From NCBI RefSeq assembly GCF_900601905.1, contig NZ_UWFA01000383.1, positions 124,001 to 188,000 of the forward strand: 64,000 nucleotides of DNA, written 5' to 3'. Below are positions 1-9,120 of the stretch, in pieces (the stretch's first letter is position 1; each line of letters opens with the position of its first letter). The notes beneath the pieces were generated by a model, which was not told the DNA's origin, did no database searches, and saw only the letters and a list, made by a program, of their open reading frames with translations. A program made the translations under genes and the position numbers. This DNA is from Pseudomonas viridiflava (lineage in GTDB: Bacteria; Pseudomonadota; Gammaproteobacteria; Pseudomonadales; Pseudomonadaceae).

Positions 1-1837
1 TGCGCGCAGCCCCGGCACCTGGATCAAGGCCGGGCTGCTGGTCGGCACGGCCGGTGGCGTGTATCTGGCGCGGGGCAGTCTGGTGGGGCTGGACGCTGGC
101 GCGGCGCTGCTGGTGGCCGCCTTCGTGTTGAAGATGCTCGAAATGCAGACGCGTCGTGACGCACTGGTGCTGATCCTTCTCGGCTTCTTCTGCGTCGTCG
201 TGGGCTATCTGTTTGAAAGCCACTTGCTGTGGGCGGCGTTCACCCTTCTGCCTGTCTGCGCCTTATTGGCTGGCTTGATCGCGTTGCAGGAATCCACCTC
301 GATCAGCAGGCCGGCCAGCAGCCTGAAACTGGCACTCAAGCTGATGATGCAGGCGGTGCCGCTGATGCTGGTGCTGTTTCTGTTCTTTCCCCGGCTGGAG
401 CCGCTCTGGTCCTTGCCCCAGCCAAGCAACAAGAGCCTCACCGGGCTCTCGGACAACATGGCGCCGGGGGATATCGCCGAGCTGAGCAAGTCGGCGGCGC
501 TGGTGTTTCGCGCCAGCTTTGAAGGGCCGATCCCGGCACGCAATCAACTGTACTGGCGCTCCCTGACGCTTGAACAATTCGACGGCCGACGCTGGTCGCA
601 GGCAAGCCGCGCGCAAACCGTGCAAGTGCCGCAGTGGCTCAAGCGTGGCGATGCACTGCGCTACAGCATTGTGATGGAGCCCAGCGGCCGCCCCTGGCTG
701 GCGAGCCTGGATGTAGGGGAGAGCAATCTGCCGGATGTGCGGCAGATGAGCGACTTCCGCTTGCAGCGCCGGCGTCCGGTTGACCAGTCGCTGATGTACA
801 GCGTGACGTCGTGGCCGGATGCAACACGTGACAGCCAGCCCGGCGAAAACATTCAGCGCCAGGATCTGCAGCTGCCGCCAAAGGGTAATCCGCAGGCCCG
901 TGAGTGGGCCGCCGACCTGTTGAAACGCTACCCGAAACCCGATGCGCTGGTGGCGGCCATGATGGAATCTTTCGCTCGTGAGCCGTATCACTACACCCTC
1001 AAACCGCCGACGCTGGGGGTCAACAGCGTGGATGATTTCCTGTTCGAAAGCCGGCGCGGTTTCTGTGCACATTACGCCGGGGCCATGACCTTCGTGCTGC
1101 GCGCGGCGGGTATCCCTGCGCGTGTGGTGGCCGGGTACCAGGGTGGCGAGTTGAACCCCAATGGCCAATACCTGACCGTGCGCCAGTTCGATGCCCACGC
1201 CTGGGTCGAATATTGGCAGCCAGGGATCGGCTGGCGCAGCGTCGACCCGACCGCTGCCGTGGCGCCCGAGCGCATCGAGCAAGGGTTGGAGCAGGCGCTG
1301 GCAGCGGATGAAGCCTTTCTCGAAGACTCACCCATGTCAGCCCTGCGATACCGCAACATACCGTGGATCAATGCCGTACGCCTGAGCTGGGACAACCTCA
1401 ACTACGGGTGGCAGCGCTGGGTGCTGGGTTACCAGGGTGACGAGCAGCTCAAAGTGCTCAATCGCTGGTTCTCGGGCCTGCAGGCGCCGGCGTTTCTGGC
1501 GGGGCTGGGCTTGGTCCTGAGCCTGCTGGGTTTATGGATTTTCAAACCCTGGCAGCGAGAAAACGACTCGCAACTTCGGGTGTTCAACGCGTTCGAAAGA
1601 TTGCTGGCGCGACAGGGCCTCAGACGATTACCAGGGGAGGGCGCCGAGGCGTTCGCAAGACGGGCAGCACTTTTTCTGCCTGCTCATGCGCAATGGATCG
1701 AAGCCTTCGTCGAAGAATTTCAGGCCCAGCGCTACGGCGGTAGCCCGTCAGCACCTGCACAATTACGGCGCCTCTTGCGCCAGTTACGTCGGCGTCTGCC
1801 CTGGCGTAAGTCGGTGCTCAACGCCGCTCATGAATAA
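1..1837 (+). CDS. tgpA: TgpA-like membrane transglutaminase (5' end outside window)
   Basis: The reading frame is open from base 2, so the start lies upstream; about 611 residues are visible. The N-terminal part has several hydrophobic helices (a DUF3488-type membrane domain). A periplasmic transglutaminase core follows, with a visible triad: Cys in GFCAHY (codon at 1064), His in DAHAW (1196) and Asp in SVDPT (1244). A further TM helix near 1490-1540 precedes a cytoplasmic tail of the DUF4129 kind. TgpA of P. aeruginosa (PA2873) has this architecture and is needed for viability there; its physiological substrate is not settled. A few dozen N-terminal residues are probably missing. The CHAD gene starts 16 bases downstream in the same direction, so the two are likely cotranscribed. 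Confidence 0.9.
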   Translation, partial: ARSPGTWIKAGLLVGTAGGVYLARGSLVGLDAGAALLVAAFVLKMLEMQTRRDALVLILLGFFCVVVGYLFESHLLWAAFTLLPVCALLAGLIALQESTSISRPASSLKLALKLMMQAVPLMLVLFLFFPRLEPLWSLPQPSNKSLTGLSDNMAPGDIAELSKSAALVFRASFEGPIPARNQLYWRSLTLEQFDGRRWSQASRAQTVQVPQWLKRGDALRYSIVMEPSGRPWLASLDVGESNLPDVRQMSDFRLQRRRPVDQSLMYSVTSWPDATRDSQPGENIQRQDLQLPPKGNPQAREWAADLLKRYPKPDALVAAMMESFAREPYHYTLKPPTLGVNSVDDFLFESRRGFCAHYAGAMTFVLRAAGIPARVVAGYQGGELNPNGQYLTVRQFDAHAWVEYWQPGIGWRSVDPTAAVAPERIEQGLEQALAADEAFLEDSPMSALRYRNIPWINAVRLSWDNLNYGWQRWVLGYQGDEQLKVLNRWFSGLQAPAFLAGLGLVLSLLGLWIFKPWQRENDSQLRVFNAFERLLARQGLRRLPGEGAEAFARRAALFLPAHAQWIEAFVEEFQAQRYGGSPSAPAQLRRLLRQLRRRLPWRKSVLNAAHE

Positions 1838-1853
1838 CGGATAAGGAACGCGT

Positions 1854-2618
1854 ATGTCATCGATGGTTGACCATCTGGTCGCTCAGGTTCTGGCTTTACA
1901 TATCAGGCTGATTGCCTGCCATGAGCGGCTTGCCGCCGCCACCGACAGCGAAGCACTGCACGACCTGCGCACCACCGTGCGCCGCTTGCGCAGCCTGTTA
2001 CGACCGCTGCGCGGGCTTTCCGGCGTCGAGCAACTGGAAGCCGCTGCCAAGGCAGTCGGCGACCTGACCACGCCGCTGCGGGACATGGAAGTGCTGGCCG
2101 CTCATCTGGCCGCGCAGGGCCGAACCGAGGCCGCGGCGACCCGCATCAGAAAGGTCAATCAGGCCTGGTCCCGGGTGGCGGCCAGCGCCGAGATCAGGCG
2201 TCTGCTGGAAATGCTCGATCAGTTCCCCGGTTTTATCCGCGTCCAGCAGCGCCAGAAGCTGTTGCGTGGCCTGCGCAAGAGCATTGAAAAAGCCATGGAC
2301 AAACAGTGGAAGCAACTGCGCAAGGCGGTCGCCGACCCGGCCCATGATCGTCACCGATTGCGCTTGCTGATCAAACGCGTGCGCTATGCCGCTGATGCCT
2401 ACCCGGAACTGAGCCATCAGCCGAAAAAAATGCAGTCCCGTCTGAAAGCGGCTCAGAGCGAACTGGGCGACTGGCACGATCACCTGCAATGGCTGGCTCA
2501 GGCCGGGCGGGAAAGTGATCTGGCACCCTGCATCGCGGGCTGGCAAGCGGGTATTGTGCGCGCCGAGAAAAAGGCGGATGTGGCGCTGGAGCGCCTGAAC
2601 AAGGCTTGCTTTGGCTGA
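1854..2618 (+). CDS. CHAD domain protein
   Basis: A 254-residue, Arg/Lys/His-rich, all-helical protein. The conserved elements of the CHAD (conserved histidine alpha-helical) family are visible: HDLRTTVRRLRSLLR near residues 36-50, and HRLRLLIKRVRYAADAYPEL near 164-183, followed by LGDWHDHL. CHAD proteins form two four-helix bundles with a basic cleft, and several bind inorganic polyphosphate or locate to polyphosphate granules. No CYTH (triphosphate tunnel) domain is fused here. The start has an AAGGAACG ribosome site. The gene follows tgpA by 16 bases, so it is probably the distal gene of that operon. The function here is inferred from the family only. Confidence 0.85.
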   Translation: MSSMVDHLVAQVLALHIRLIACHERLAAATDSEALHDLRTTVRRLRSLLRPLRGLSGVEQLEAAAKAVGDLTTPLRDMEVLAAHLAAQGRTEAAATRIRKVNQAWSRVAASAEIRRLLEMLDQFPGFIRVQQRQKLLRGLRKSIEKAMDKQWKQLRKAVADPAHDRHRLRLLIKRVRYAADAYPELSHQPKKMQSRLKAAQSELGDWHDHLQWLAQAGRESDLAPCIAGWQAGIVRAEKKADVALERLNKACFG

Positions 2619-2737
2619 TGCACCCCGCCGGCCCCGGCGAATCGGTCGCAAAAATGGCTGATATGGCGCATGCGGATTCGTCAGGGGCTGGTTAAGATCA
2701 CGGACAAGTTGCCAGCTTTTCCAACGATGGGGTGCTC

Positions 2738-3532
2738 ATGACGTTTTCTGAATTGATCGACGCGGTGCGGCTTGATCCGCTGTCAGTGACCATCCCTGCC
2801 CAATGGGGGCAAGGCCGGGCCAGCTTCGGTGGTTTGATGGCCGCGCTGCAGTATGAAGCCATGCGTAGCAAAGTGCCGACTGATCGTCCGGCCCGCTCTC
2901 TGGCGATTACCTTTGTCGGCCCCGCCGAGCCAGGGGTGCCGATTGCCTTCGAAGTCGAGGTGCTGCGCGAGGGCAAAGCGGTCACTCAAGTGCTGGGTCG
3001 CGCCGTACAGAATGGCCAGGTCATGACCCTTATTCAGGGCAGTTTCGGCGCCTCTCGGGCGTCGAGCATTACGGTTCAGGCTGAGCCCGCGCCGACCCTC
3101 AAAGCGGTCGAGGAATGCCCCGCATTGCCGTTCATCAGCGGCATGATGCCCGAGTACCTGCAATATATGGAGCTGCGCTGGGCGCTGGGCGCAATGCCCT
3201 ACAGCAACACGCAGTCGCCGGCCATTGGCGGCTATGTGCGGTTTCGGGAAATCGAGGCCGGACCGCTCGACGAGGCGCACTTGCTGGCGTTGGTCGACTC
3301 TTGGCCGCCCGCACTGTTGCCGCACCTGAGCAAGCCTGCGCCGGGCAGCTCGTTGACCTGGACCATCGAGTTCGTGCAGCCGTTGCCCGAAGTGAGCCGT
3401 CATGACTGGTGCAGCTACAAGGCCGTCATCGAGCATGCGCGCGACGGCTACGGTCACACCGCCGCCATGCTCTGGTCGCCGAGAGGGGAGTTGATGGCAA
3501 TCAGTCGGCAGACCGTTACGGTGTTTGGCTAA
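2738..3532 (+). CDS. Acyl-CoA thioesterase-like protein (double hotdog)
   Basis: A 264-residue cytoplasmic protein of the TesB-like / thioesterase-like superfamily (two tandem hotdog folds). The N-terminal half has GQGRASFGGLMAALQYEAM, the usual start of the first hotdog, and the second half ends in HTAAMLWSPRGELMAISRQT, typical of the second. Family members hydrolyse acyl-CoA thioesters; the chain-length preference cannot be read from the sequence. The ATG at 2738 is preferred to a GTG six bases upstream, because the GGGG stretch then sits at normal ribosome-site distance. It stands alone, 119 bases after the CHAD gene and convergent with the next gene. Confidence 0.8.
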   Translation: MTFSELIDAVRLDPLSVTIPAQWGQGRASFGGLMAALQYEAMRSKVPTDRPARSLAITFVGPAEPGVPIAFEVEVLREGKAVTQVLGRAVQNGQVMTLIQGSFGASRASSITVQAEPAPTLKAVEECPALPFISGMMPEYLQYMELRWALGAMPYSNTQSPAIGGYVRFREIEAGPLDEAHLLALVDSWPPALLPHLSKPAPGSSLTWTIEFVQPLPEVSRHDWCSYKAVIEHARDGYGHTAAMLWSPRGELMAISRQTVTVFG

Positions 3533-3595
3533 ACAACTGCACCAGGGTGAGCCGCTTGCAGAGAACGTGTCCAGACACAGCCCATGCGGCTGTGC

Positions 3596-3958
3596 TTACC
3601 TGCGTCGCCGTTCCTTCCACGCCCGCCACCACCCGCCACTCAGCACAAAGCGCGGAAAGGTGACGAACTGCTCAACCAGCAGACGCTTGACCGCATCGCT
3701 TTTGCTATCGAAGGGTTCAGGCTGCTGACCTTCCAGCGAATGCCCATGGCGTTGAATGCCCAGCGCGGCAATCAGACCGATCACGCCGATGGCCAGAGAC
3801 GAAATGCTCAAGGACAGCACGCCGTCGATTATCAATAGCGCCGCGAGGATAAACAGCGGCACCGCGATGACATGCAGGACAAGGTTGGTCGGGTGGCGAT
3901 GATTGTCGGCATAACCGTGCCATTGCCAGGTGTGGAGATTGGGAAGTCGCTTGCCCAT
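3596..3958 (-). CDS. Mpo1-like (DUF962) small membrane protein
   Basis: A 120-residue protein with the family's conserved start, HTWQWHGYADNHRHPTN, two hydrophobic helices (about residues 28-70), then a second HGHSLEG motif and a short C-terminal amphipathic part. The His-rich motifs match the DUF962/Mpo1 family; yeast Mpo1 is an Fe-dependent 2-hydroxy fatty acid dioxygenase. Bacterial members are mostly uncharacterised, so activity is an inference. The ATG at 3958 is chosen because a GAGGA ribosome site lies upstream; an earlier ATG at 3973 is possible. The gene is convergent with the thioesterase gene, with a short hairpin between them near 3577-3595. Confidence 0.75.
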   Translation of the reverse strand: MGKRLPNLHTWQWHGYADNHRHPTNLVLHVIAVPLFILAALLIIDGVLSLSISSLAIGVIGLIAALGIQRHGHSLEGQQPEPFDSKSDAVKRLLVEQFVTFPRFVLSGGWWRAWKERRRR

Positions 3959-4084
3959 TGCTGCTGTCCTCATCAAACCGCCGTCACAATCGACGCCGGT
4001 GTTTGAAGAGTAGGCCTGAGTCAGCGTTGCTGCGAATCAAGGCTGACTATCGGCGTGATAGCGGCTCGATTCTTCTGTTGGAGT

Positions 4085-4292
4085 GAGCTTGCTCGCGATG
4101 CGATTAGACGCTTTATGAATGAGTGCCTGACCTGACGCCAGCGCGAGCAAGCTCACTCCTACAGTGACGTGCGTGAAAGAGGTGACCTTTTAGGAGCCGA
4201 GCTTGCTCGCGATGCGATTAGACGGTTTATGAATGAGTGCCTGACCTGACGCTATCGCGAGCAAGCTCACTCCTACAGTGATCGTGCGTGAA
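4085..4292. repeat. Two tandem copies of a REP doublet
   Basis: Two near-identical units of about 93 bases (4085-4177 and 4199-4292). Each starts GAGCTTGCTCGCGATG, ends CGCGAGCAAGCTCACTCCTAC plus a short shared tail, and has the same centre. Each unit can fold into a long hairpin (REP and inverse REP). Together they fill most of the 350-base gap between the Mpo1-like gene and the chemotaxis receptor gene; I see nothing else there. Confidence 0.85.
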
Positions 4293-4308
4293 TATGGATT
4301 TGCGGCAA

Positions 4309-5790
4309 TTACAGCTTCAATTGCCCAATCGCCTTGCTCAGTTCGCCCGCGAGCGTCGCCAGTTCATCGCTGGTGGTGGCTGATTGCAGTGTCTGATGCA
4401 CCGTTCTTTCCGTCACGTCGCGGATGCTCACCACCGCACGGTTCATGTCTTCAGCGACCTGGCTCTGCTGCTGCGCGGCCACTGCAATCTGGGTGTTGCT
4501 CTCGCGCATGTGGGCCACGGCACCGGCGATAGCTGCCAATGCTTCGCCGGCTTCCTGCGCCTGCTTCACGCATTCGTCAGCCTTGAACGAACTGTCCTGC
4601 ATGAAATCAACGGCGTCCCGCGTGCCCGCTTGCAGGGCAGAGACCATGGTGGTGATTTCATCAGTCGAGGTCTGCACGCGCTTGGCGAGGTTGCGCACTT
4701 CGTCGGCTACCACGGCAAAGCCGCGACCCATTTCCCCGGCGCGGGCGGCTTCGATGGCGGCATTCAGCGCCAACAGGTTGGTCTGCTCGGCGATGCTGTG
4801 GATCACGCCCACCACACCGTTAATCTTCTGACTGTCTTGGGCCAGATGCTGGATCATCTGCGCGGTTTGCTGCACCCCAGTGGACAAACCTGCGATGGAA
4901 GTCTGCACGCGGTCCACCACGGCCTGCCCGCCACCGGCCAGGGCGTCGGCCTGCTGCGACTGATCCCGCGTGGCGCCAGCGTGCTGGGCGATGTGATAAA
5001 CCGTGGCGGACATTTGGTTGATCGCCGTCGCCACCTGATCGGTTTCGCTCTGCTGACCCAGCATGCCATGGCGCACGTCGCTCATGCCTGCCGCCAGGTG
5101 GACGGCCCCTTGGTCCAGACGCGACGCGGTCTGCGCGACGGTGGTCACCACTCGCTGATAACCCGCCTGCATGGCATTGAAGGCCTTGGCCATCTGGCCC
5201 ACTTCATCGTGGCTGGCCAGCGGCACGCGTGCCGACAGGTCGCCGCTTTGCTCGACGTGCAGCATCACGTCCTTGAGGGTGTTTAGCTGGCTGAGCAGGA
5301 AGCGGATCAGCAACTGCGAGGCACCCAGCATGGCCAGCATCAGCACGAACACCGCTATCGCGTAGTGGGCGAAACGGGCTTCGAGGACCTGGGTCAGGCT
5401 CGGCGCGAAGGCCAATACGGCAGCGCGCTGGCCATCCGAGCGGGTCACGACCTGAGCCCCCGTCAGCGGCTGTTGACCGGCCAACGGAACCTGTTCCAGC
5501 GCGATCCAGCCTGTGCCATTGGCCAGTTCCGGCAACGGCTGGCCCTGGAGTGTCGGCGTTTGCCCTTGAGCGAAGGTCAGCACATGGCTGTCCGGCGGCA
5601 GTGGTTGCGCGGCGGGCCATGCGCTGATCAGGACGGCCTGGGCCTGAGCTGCCTGATGCGCGGCGTCGGTTCGGGCCTGTTGTTCGAGCTGCAAGGCGTC
5701 GATCACCAACAACAGGGTGGTGATAAACGCGACCGCGTTCACCGCCCAGAATTTGTATTTCAGGGAAAGGTTGCTGATCCAGGTGCCCAT
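4309..5790 (-). CDS. Methyl-accepting chemotaxis protein
   Basis: A 493-residue receptor. TM1 is near residues 13-32, a short periplasmic segment of about 110 residues follows, TM2 is near 143-166, and a HAMP region runs to about 220. The cytoplasmic coiled-coil domain carries the highly conserved hairpin tip ([21 protein letters not shown], then [15 protein letters not shown]). The periplasmic part is too short for a dCache domain and its ligand is not recognisable. The start at 5790 gives the basic N-terminus followed by TM1; an in-frame extension to 5841 adds a non-membrane leader without a clear ribosome site. From memory, PA2867 occupies the corresponding place in P. aeruginosa. Confidence 0.9.
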   Translation of the reverse strand: MGTWISNLSLKYKFWAVNAVAFITTLLLVIDALQLEQQARTDAAHQAAQAQAVLISAWPAAQPLPPDSHVLTFAQGQTPTLQGQPLPELANGTGWIALEQVPLAGQQPLTGAQVVTRSDGQRAAVLAFAPSLTQVLEARFAHYAIAVFVLMLAMLGASQLLIRFLLSQLNTLKDVMLHVEQSGDLSARVPLASHDEVGQMAKAFNAMQAGYQRVVTTVAQTASRLDQGAVHLAAGMSDVRHGMLGQQSETDQVATAINQMSATVYHIAQHAGATRDQSQQADALAGGGQAVVDRVQTSIAGLSTGVQQTAQMIQHLAQDSQKINGVVGVIHSIAEQTNLLALNAAIEAARAGEMGRGFAVVADEVRNLAKRVQTSTDEITTMVSALQAGTRDAVDFMQDSSFKADECVKQAQEAGEALAAIAGAVAHMRESNTQIAVAAQQQSQVAEDMNRAVVSIRDVTERTVHQTLQSATTSDELATLAGELSKAIGQLKL

Positions 5791-5887
5791 GGGAGGTCTT
5801 CTTTGATGAGTCGTGAGGGATGTACGGCAAGGTGCCATCATCGTGCGACATTTCTCAAAGCATCACTTGATCTGGATCAAGCCAACG

Positions 5888-6712
5888 TCAAACGCCTTCC
5901 TGTTCCGGGCTGATTTCTGGTAAAGCGAAGAAGGATCGAGCAGTGAGGCTGGTGTGAGCGGCGAGATCTTCGGGGGATTCGCCGCGATGCAGGGCGACTT
6001 CGCGGAGCACTTCAGGCAGGTAGGCCGGTTCGTTGCGGCCGTTTTTGGGCTTGGGCCGCAAGGTGCGGGGCAGCAGATACGGCGCGTCGCTTTCGAGCAT
6101 CAAACGGCCACGTGGGATGTCGCGCACCAGGGGGTGCAGATGAGTGCCTCGGCGTTCGTCGCAGATCCAGCCGGTGATGCCAATGTGCAGGTCCACGTCC
6201 AGATAACTGAACAGCGCTCGCTGCTCGCCGGTGAAACAATGCACCACCGCAGCAGGCAGCCGGTCGCGATAATCGCGCAGGATATCCAGCAGTCGCTGAT
6301 TGGCGTCGCGCTCATGTAGAAAGACCGGCAATTGCAGTTCGACGGCCAGCGCCAGATGCGCTTCAAGGACTTTCTCCTGCTGCCCGCGTGGCGAAAAATC
6401 CCGATTGAAATCAAGCCCGCATTCGCCCACGGCTCGCACTCGGGTTTCTTTGAGCAGGGCACGCAACTCTTGTTCAGTGCTGCTGGTCCAATCGACCGCT
6501 GAGTGGGGATGAATACCTGCGGTACTGAACAGCCGCCGAGCGTCTGGATCGAGCTCCTGGCACAACTGCAAGGCCTCTTCGCTGCCCTGGACACTGGTGC
6601 CGGTCACCATCAACTGGCAGACGCCCGCAGCATAGGCGCGATCGAGGACCGCCTGTCGTTGTGAGGCGAAGCTTGCATTAGTCAGATTGACGCCGATGTC
6701 GATGAGCTGCAT
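5888..6712 (-). CDS. tatD: TatD family metal-dependent DNase
   Basis: A 274-residue TIM-barrel hydrolase close to E. coli TatD along its whole length. It starts with DIGVNLT and contains TAGIHPHSA, the metal-ligand Glu in [31 protein letters not shown] and [12 protein letters not shown]. TatD is a Mg-dependent 3'-5' exonuclease acting on single-stranded DNA and RNA; despite its name it is not part of the Tat translocase. It lies 97 bases downstream of the receptor gene's start on the same strand and is separate from any tat genes. Confidence 0.93.
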   Translation of the reverse strand: MQLIDIGVNLTNASFASQRQAVLDRAYAAGVCQLMVTGTSVQGSEEALQLCQELDPDARRLFSTAGIHPHSAVDWTSSTEQELRALLKETRVRAVGECGLDFNRDFSPRGQQEKVLEAHLALAVELQLPVFLHERDANQRLLDILRDYRDRLPAAVVHCFTGEQRALFSYLDVDLHIGITGWICDERRGTHLHPLVRDIPRGRLMLESDAPYLLPRTLRPKPKNGRNEPAYLPEVLREVALHRGESPEDLAAHTSLTARSFFALPEISPEQEGV

Positions 6713-6902
6713 GGTGCTACCTGAAGTCGAAGGCTGCCGAGAATATCAGAGCTTCGGTGCTAACAATAAAAGCCATGTCAAACAGTGGCTTGCGAGGGTC
6801 CTTTGAGAGGTTCGCGCAGCAACACGCTGCAAGTGGTCCTCTTTCGATACTGTAATACCTTCTTTTTCTGTGCTTATCGACCGGCATTTCCCTGGAGAGT
6901 GA

Positions 6903-8336
6903 ATGATCCGAGCCTCGCTTTACCTTACGGTTTCTCTGTTGGCATTGCTGCCGTTTTCGGCCCAGGCACGCCAGGCGGGTCCGCAGACTGTCGCGCACAA
7001 AACCGCTGTGCGCGATCTGGCAGCGATTCGCAGCAGCAAGGTATTGCGTGTGCTGGTCAACCAGAGCCGCAACAGCTCAGGGGATGTCAAAGGCGAAGAG
7101 ATCGGCGTCGAATATCATCGTTTGCAGGCGTTCGAAAAATACCTCAATAGCCACGCCCGCGATGGCCAGCAGGTCACCTTCAAGATTGTGCCCAAAGCCA
7201 AAAACCAGCTGCTCGGCGCCTTGCAGCGTGGCGAGGGCGATCTGGTTGCTCCCGGCGAACTGCTTGACACCCGTAACGCCAATGGCATCACCGCCAGTGA
7301 GCCGATTATCAGTCACGTGCCGCTAGTATTGGTCGGCGTGCGGGGCGAGCGCAGCTTCAAGCACATCGAGCAGCTGTCCGGCAAAACCTTGAGTCTTTCC
7401 ACCGGCAGCGCGGCCGACGAGGCTGTGCATCAGTTGAATCAGCGCCTGGCTTTGAAAAAACTCCAACCGGTGAAAATCGAGTGGGTCGACCCTAGCCTCG
7501 CCGTGGAAGACGTGCTGGAAATGGTACAGGCGAAAATCTTTCACCTGACGGTTGTCGAGCAGCCTATTGCCGAGCGCTGGGCCACCGTCATGCCCAAGCT
7601 GCGTGTGGACCGGGCGCTGACCCTGAGCAGCAGCAGCGACATGAGCTGGTTTGTCCGTCAGGATGCGTCGGTGTTGAAGGCCAGCATTGATCGCTTTCTG
7701 ACCACGTATAAAGCGCCCGCCAATCAGGACCTGGCCTTTCAGAAGGCGTACAAGAACCTCTATCGCGTCCACAACCCCTTGGCCCGCGCCGATCGCCAGC
7801 GCCTGGAACAATTGCGCCCGACCCTGCAACGCCATGCCGATGCTCAGGGCATGGATTGGTTGAACCTGGCGGCGTTGGCCTTCAAGGAGTCGGCACTGGA
7901 GCCTGGCGCCCAGGGCAGCGGCGGGGCGACCGGATTGCTGCAGATTACGCCTTCGGCGGCCAGGCGCGTCGGGGTCAACAACATCCAGAGTACCGACAAT
8001 AACGTGCAGGCCGGGGCCAAATATCTGGCGCTGATCCGCCGCAAGTTCTTTGCCGGGCCTCGCTTCAATGAGCGTGAGCGCATGGCGTTTACGCTGGCGG
8101 CCTACAACCTGGGGCCGGAGCGCGTCCAGGGCATGCGTCAGGAAGCCCGGCGACGCGGGCTGAACCCGGATCAATGGTTTTTCCAGACCGAGCGCGTGGC
8201 GATGGATCAGGCGGGTATGGGCGTGGTGAGCTACGTCAACAGCGTGAATAAGTACTACCTGGCGTTCGACCGTGAACGCGATTCCCTGGAAAGCTCGCCG
8301 AGCGGCAAGTATTCAGGAAGGTCCGCTCGCCAATAG
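6903..8336 (+). CDS. mltF: MltF-type lytic transglycosylase
   Basis: A 477-residue exported protein. It has a signal peptide (residues 1-22, cut after AQA), a solute-binding-protein type 3 domain (about 45-270), and a C-terminal SLT goose-type lysozyme domain (about 305-440). The catalytic Glu is in AFKESALEP (residue 329), and GATGLLQITP and AYNLGP follow. MltF enzymes cleave peptidoglycan between MurNAc and GlcNAc with formation of 1,6-anhydroMurNAc, and the N-terminal domain regulates the catalytic one. There is no lipobox, so it looks periplasmic or signal-anchored. P. aeruginosa has two MltF paralogues; position suggests the PA2865-like one. Ribosome site: CTGGAGAG. Confidence 0.9.
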   Translation: MIRASLYLTVSLLALLPFSAQARQAGPQTVAHKTAVRDLAAIRSSKVLRVLVNQSRNSSGDVKGEEIGVEYHRLQAFEKYLNSHARDGQQVTFKIVPKAKNQLLGALQRGEGDLVAPGELLDTRNANGITASEPIISHVPLVLVGVRGERSFKHIEQLSGKTLSLSTGSAADEAVHQLNQRLALKKLQPVKIEWVDPSLAVEDVLEMVQAKIFHLTVVEQPIAERWATVMPKLRVDRALTLSSSSDMSWFVRQDASVLKASIDRFLTTYKAPANQDLAFQKAYKNLYRVHNPLARADRQRLEQLRPTLQRHADAQGMDWLNLAALAFKESALEPGAQGSGGATGLLQITPSAARRVGVNNIQSTDNNVQAGAKYLALIRRKFFAGPRFNERERMAFTLAAYNLGPERVQGMRQEARRRGLNPDQWFFQTERVAMDQAGMGVVSYVNSVNKYYLAFDRERDSLESSPSGKYSGRSARQ

Positions 8337-8338
8337 GT

Positions 8339-8406
8339 TCGATATATCGATAGATTCGATAATCATGCTGCTTTTTTTGCGATTGTCAGATTGGTGGATT
8401 CGATTA
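8339..8406. promoter_or_regulatory. TCGATA repeats upstream of doxX
   Basis: Three to four copies of TTCGAT(A/T)A lie in the gap between the transglycosylase and DoxX genes. They include an inverted pair, TATCGA (8345-8350) and TCGATA (8356-8361), and a further TTCGATTA near 8399. A run of seven T lies between them. This could be an operator for doxX, but no regulator family is recognised. Confidence 0.35.
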
Positions 8407-8443
8407 AGATGGCGCCATCATCTCACTCACGGAATCAAGCGTC

Positions 8444-8878
8444 ATGAACCCAAAAATCAAAGCTGTTTTCACCACTCGCGCCGGCTACGGTCTGACTGTT
8501 GTACGAATCCTGGTGGGGATTATTTTTGTCGCCCATGGTAGCCAGAAGCTGTTTGGCGCATTCGGTGGCTACGGTCTGGAAGGAACGGGTCAATACATGG
8601 CGAGCCTGGGGCTCACCCCCGGTTATTTGATGGCTTTGTTGTCGGGCAGCGCTGAGTTCTTCGGTGGTCTGGGTCTGGTGGTCGGTCTGCTGGCACGTCC
8701 GGCAGCAGTGGTTCTGGCGGCGACCCTGGTGGTGGCAATTTTCTCGGTACACATCAGCCACGGCCTGTTCATGGCCAACAACGGTTATGAGTTTGCCCTG
8801 GCGCTGTTGGGCGGGGTGGTTGCGGTTCTGATCGAAGGAGCTGGCAAGCTTTCCCTGGATCGCAGTATCGGCAACTAA
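8444..8878 (+). CDS. DoxX family membrane protein
   Basis: A 144-residue protein with four predicted TM helices and the family features: GLTVVRILVGIIFVAHGSQKLFG at the start, GSAEFFGGLGLVVGLLARPAA in the middle and a C-terminal helix. DoxX-like proteins are small inner-membrane proteins found in many proteobacteria; some are linked to thiol or redox stress, but no activity can be assigned here. It is a single gene, followed by a strong terminator at 8895-8919. Confidence 0.85.
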   Translation: MNPKIKAVFTTRAGYGLTVVRILVGIIFVAHGSQKLFGAFGGYGLEGTGQYMASLGLTPGYLMALLSGSAEFFGGLGLVVGLLARPAAVVLAATLVVAIFSVHISHGLFMANNGYEFALALLGGVVAVLIEGAGKLSLDRSIGN

Positions 8879-8894
8879 GTCTCGTGCTCACATC

Positions 8895-8919
8895 AAGGCC
8901 CGCCATGTGCGGGCCTTTT
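8895..8919 (+). terminator. Intrinsic terminator after doxX
   Basis: AAGGCCCGC / GCGGGCCTT hairpin with a 5-base loop, ending in TTTT, 17 bases after the doxX stop codon. Confidence 0.85.
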
Positions 8920-8932
8920 GCATGAAGGGTAT

Positions 8933-8962
8933 TTGACAATCAACGGGCCGCTTCTCTAGGAT
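8933..8962 (+). promoter_or_regulatory. Predicted sigma-70 promoter
   Basis: TTGACA (8933-8938) and TAGGAT (8957-8962), 18 bases apart, just after the doxX terminator. Transcription would start near 8969 and give a leader of about 150 bases before the ATG at 9121. Confidence 0.6.
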
Positions 8963-8968
8963 GCTGCT

Positions 8969-9120
8969 CATGCGCCGATTTAAACAACTACTTGCGGGGC
9001 GCCAGGTGGGCATGATGCTTGCCGATAGAAGCCTTACAGCTTCGAAATACCGCTAAAGCGTTGGATCGGTGTTGCCTCTCACCGCTGCCCAGCGGAGATT
9101 CTGAGGCTGAGACAAACATC
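8969..9120 (+). other. Structured leader of unknown type
   Basis: A GC-rich leader with several possible hairpins: GCGCC/GGCGC closing at 8972-9003, GGCA/TGCC near 9009-9023, AAGC/GCTT near 9030-9043, CGCTAAAGCG near 9051-9060, and CCGCT/AGCGG near 9079-9092. An ORF of 28 codons begins at the ATG at 8970 and ends at a TAA near 9054, but it would be nearly leaderless and has no ribosome site. It may be a cis-regulatory RNA, a small RNA gene or a decayed one. I do not recognise the class. Confidence 0.35.

Noticed and set aside
8970..9056. 28-codon ORF as a leader peptide gene
   Set aside because: It starts at the predicted transcription start with no ribosome site and lacks a run of any regulated amino acid; kept only as part of the leader description.
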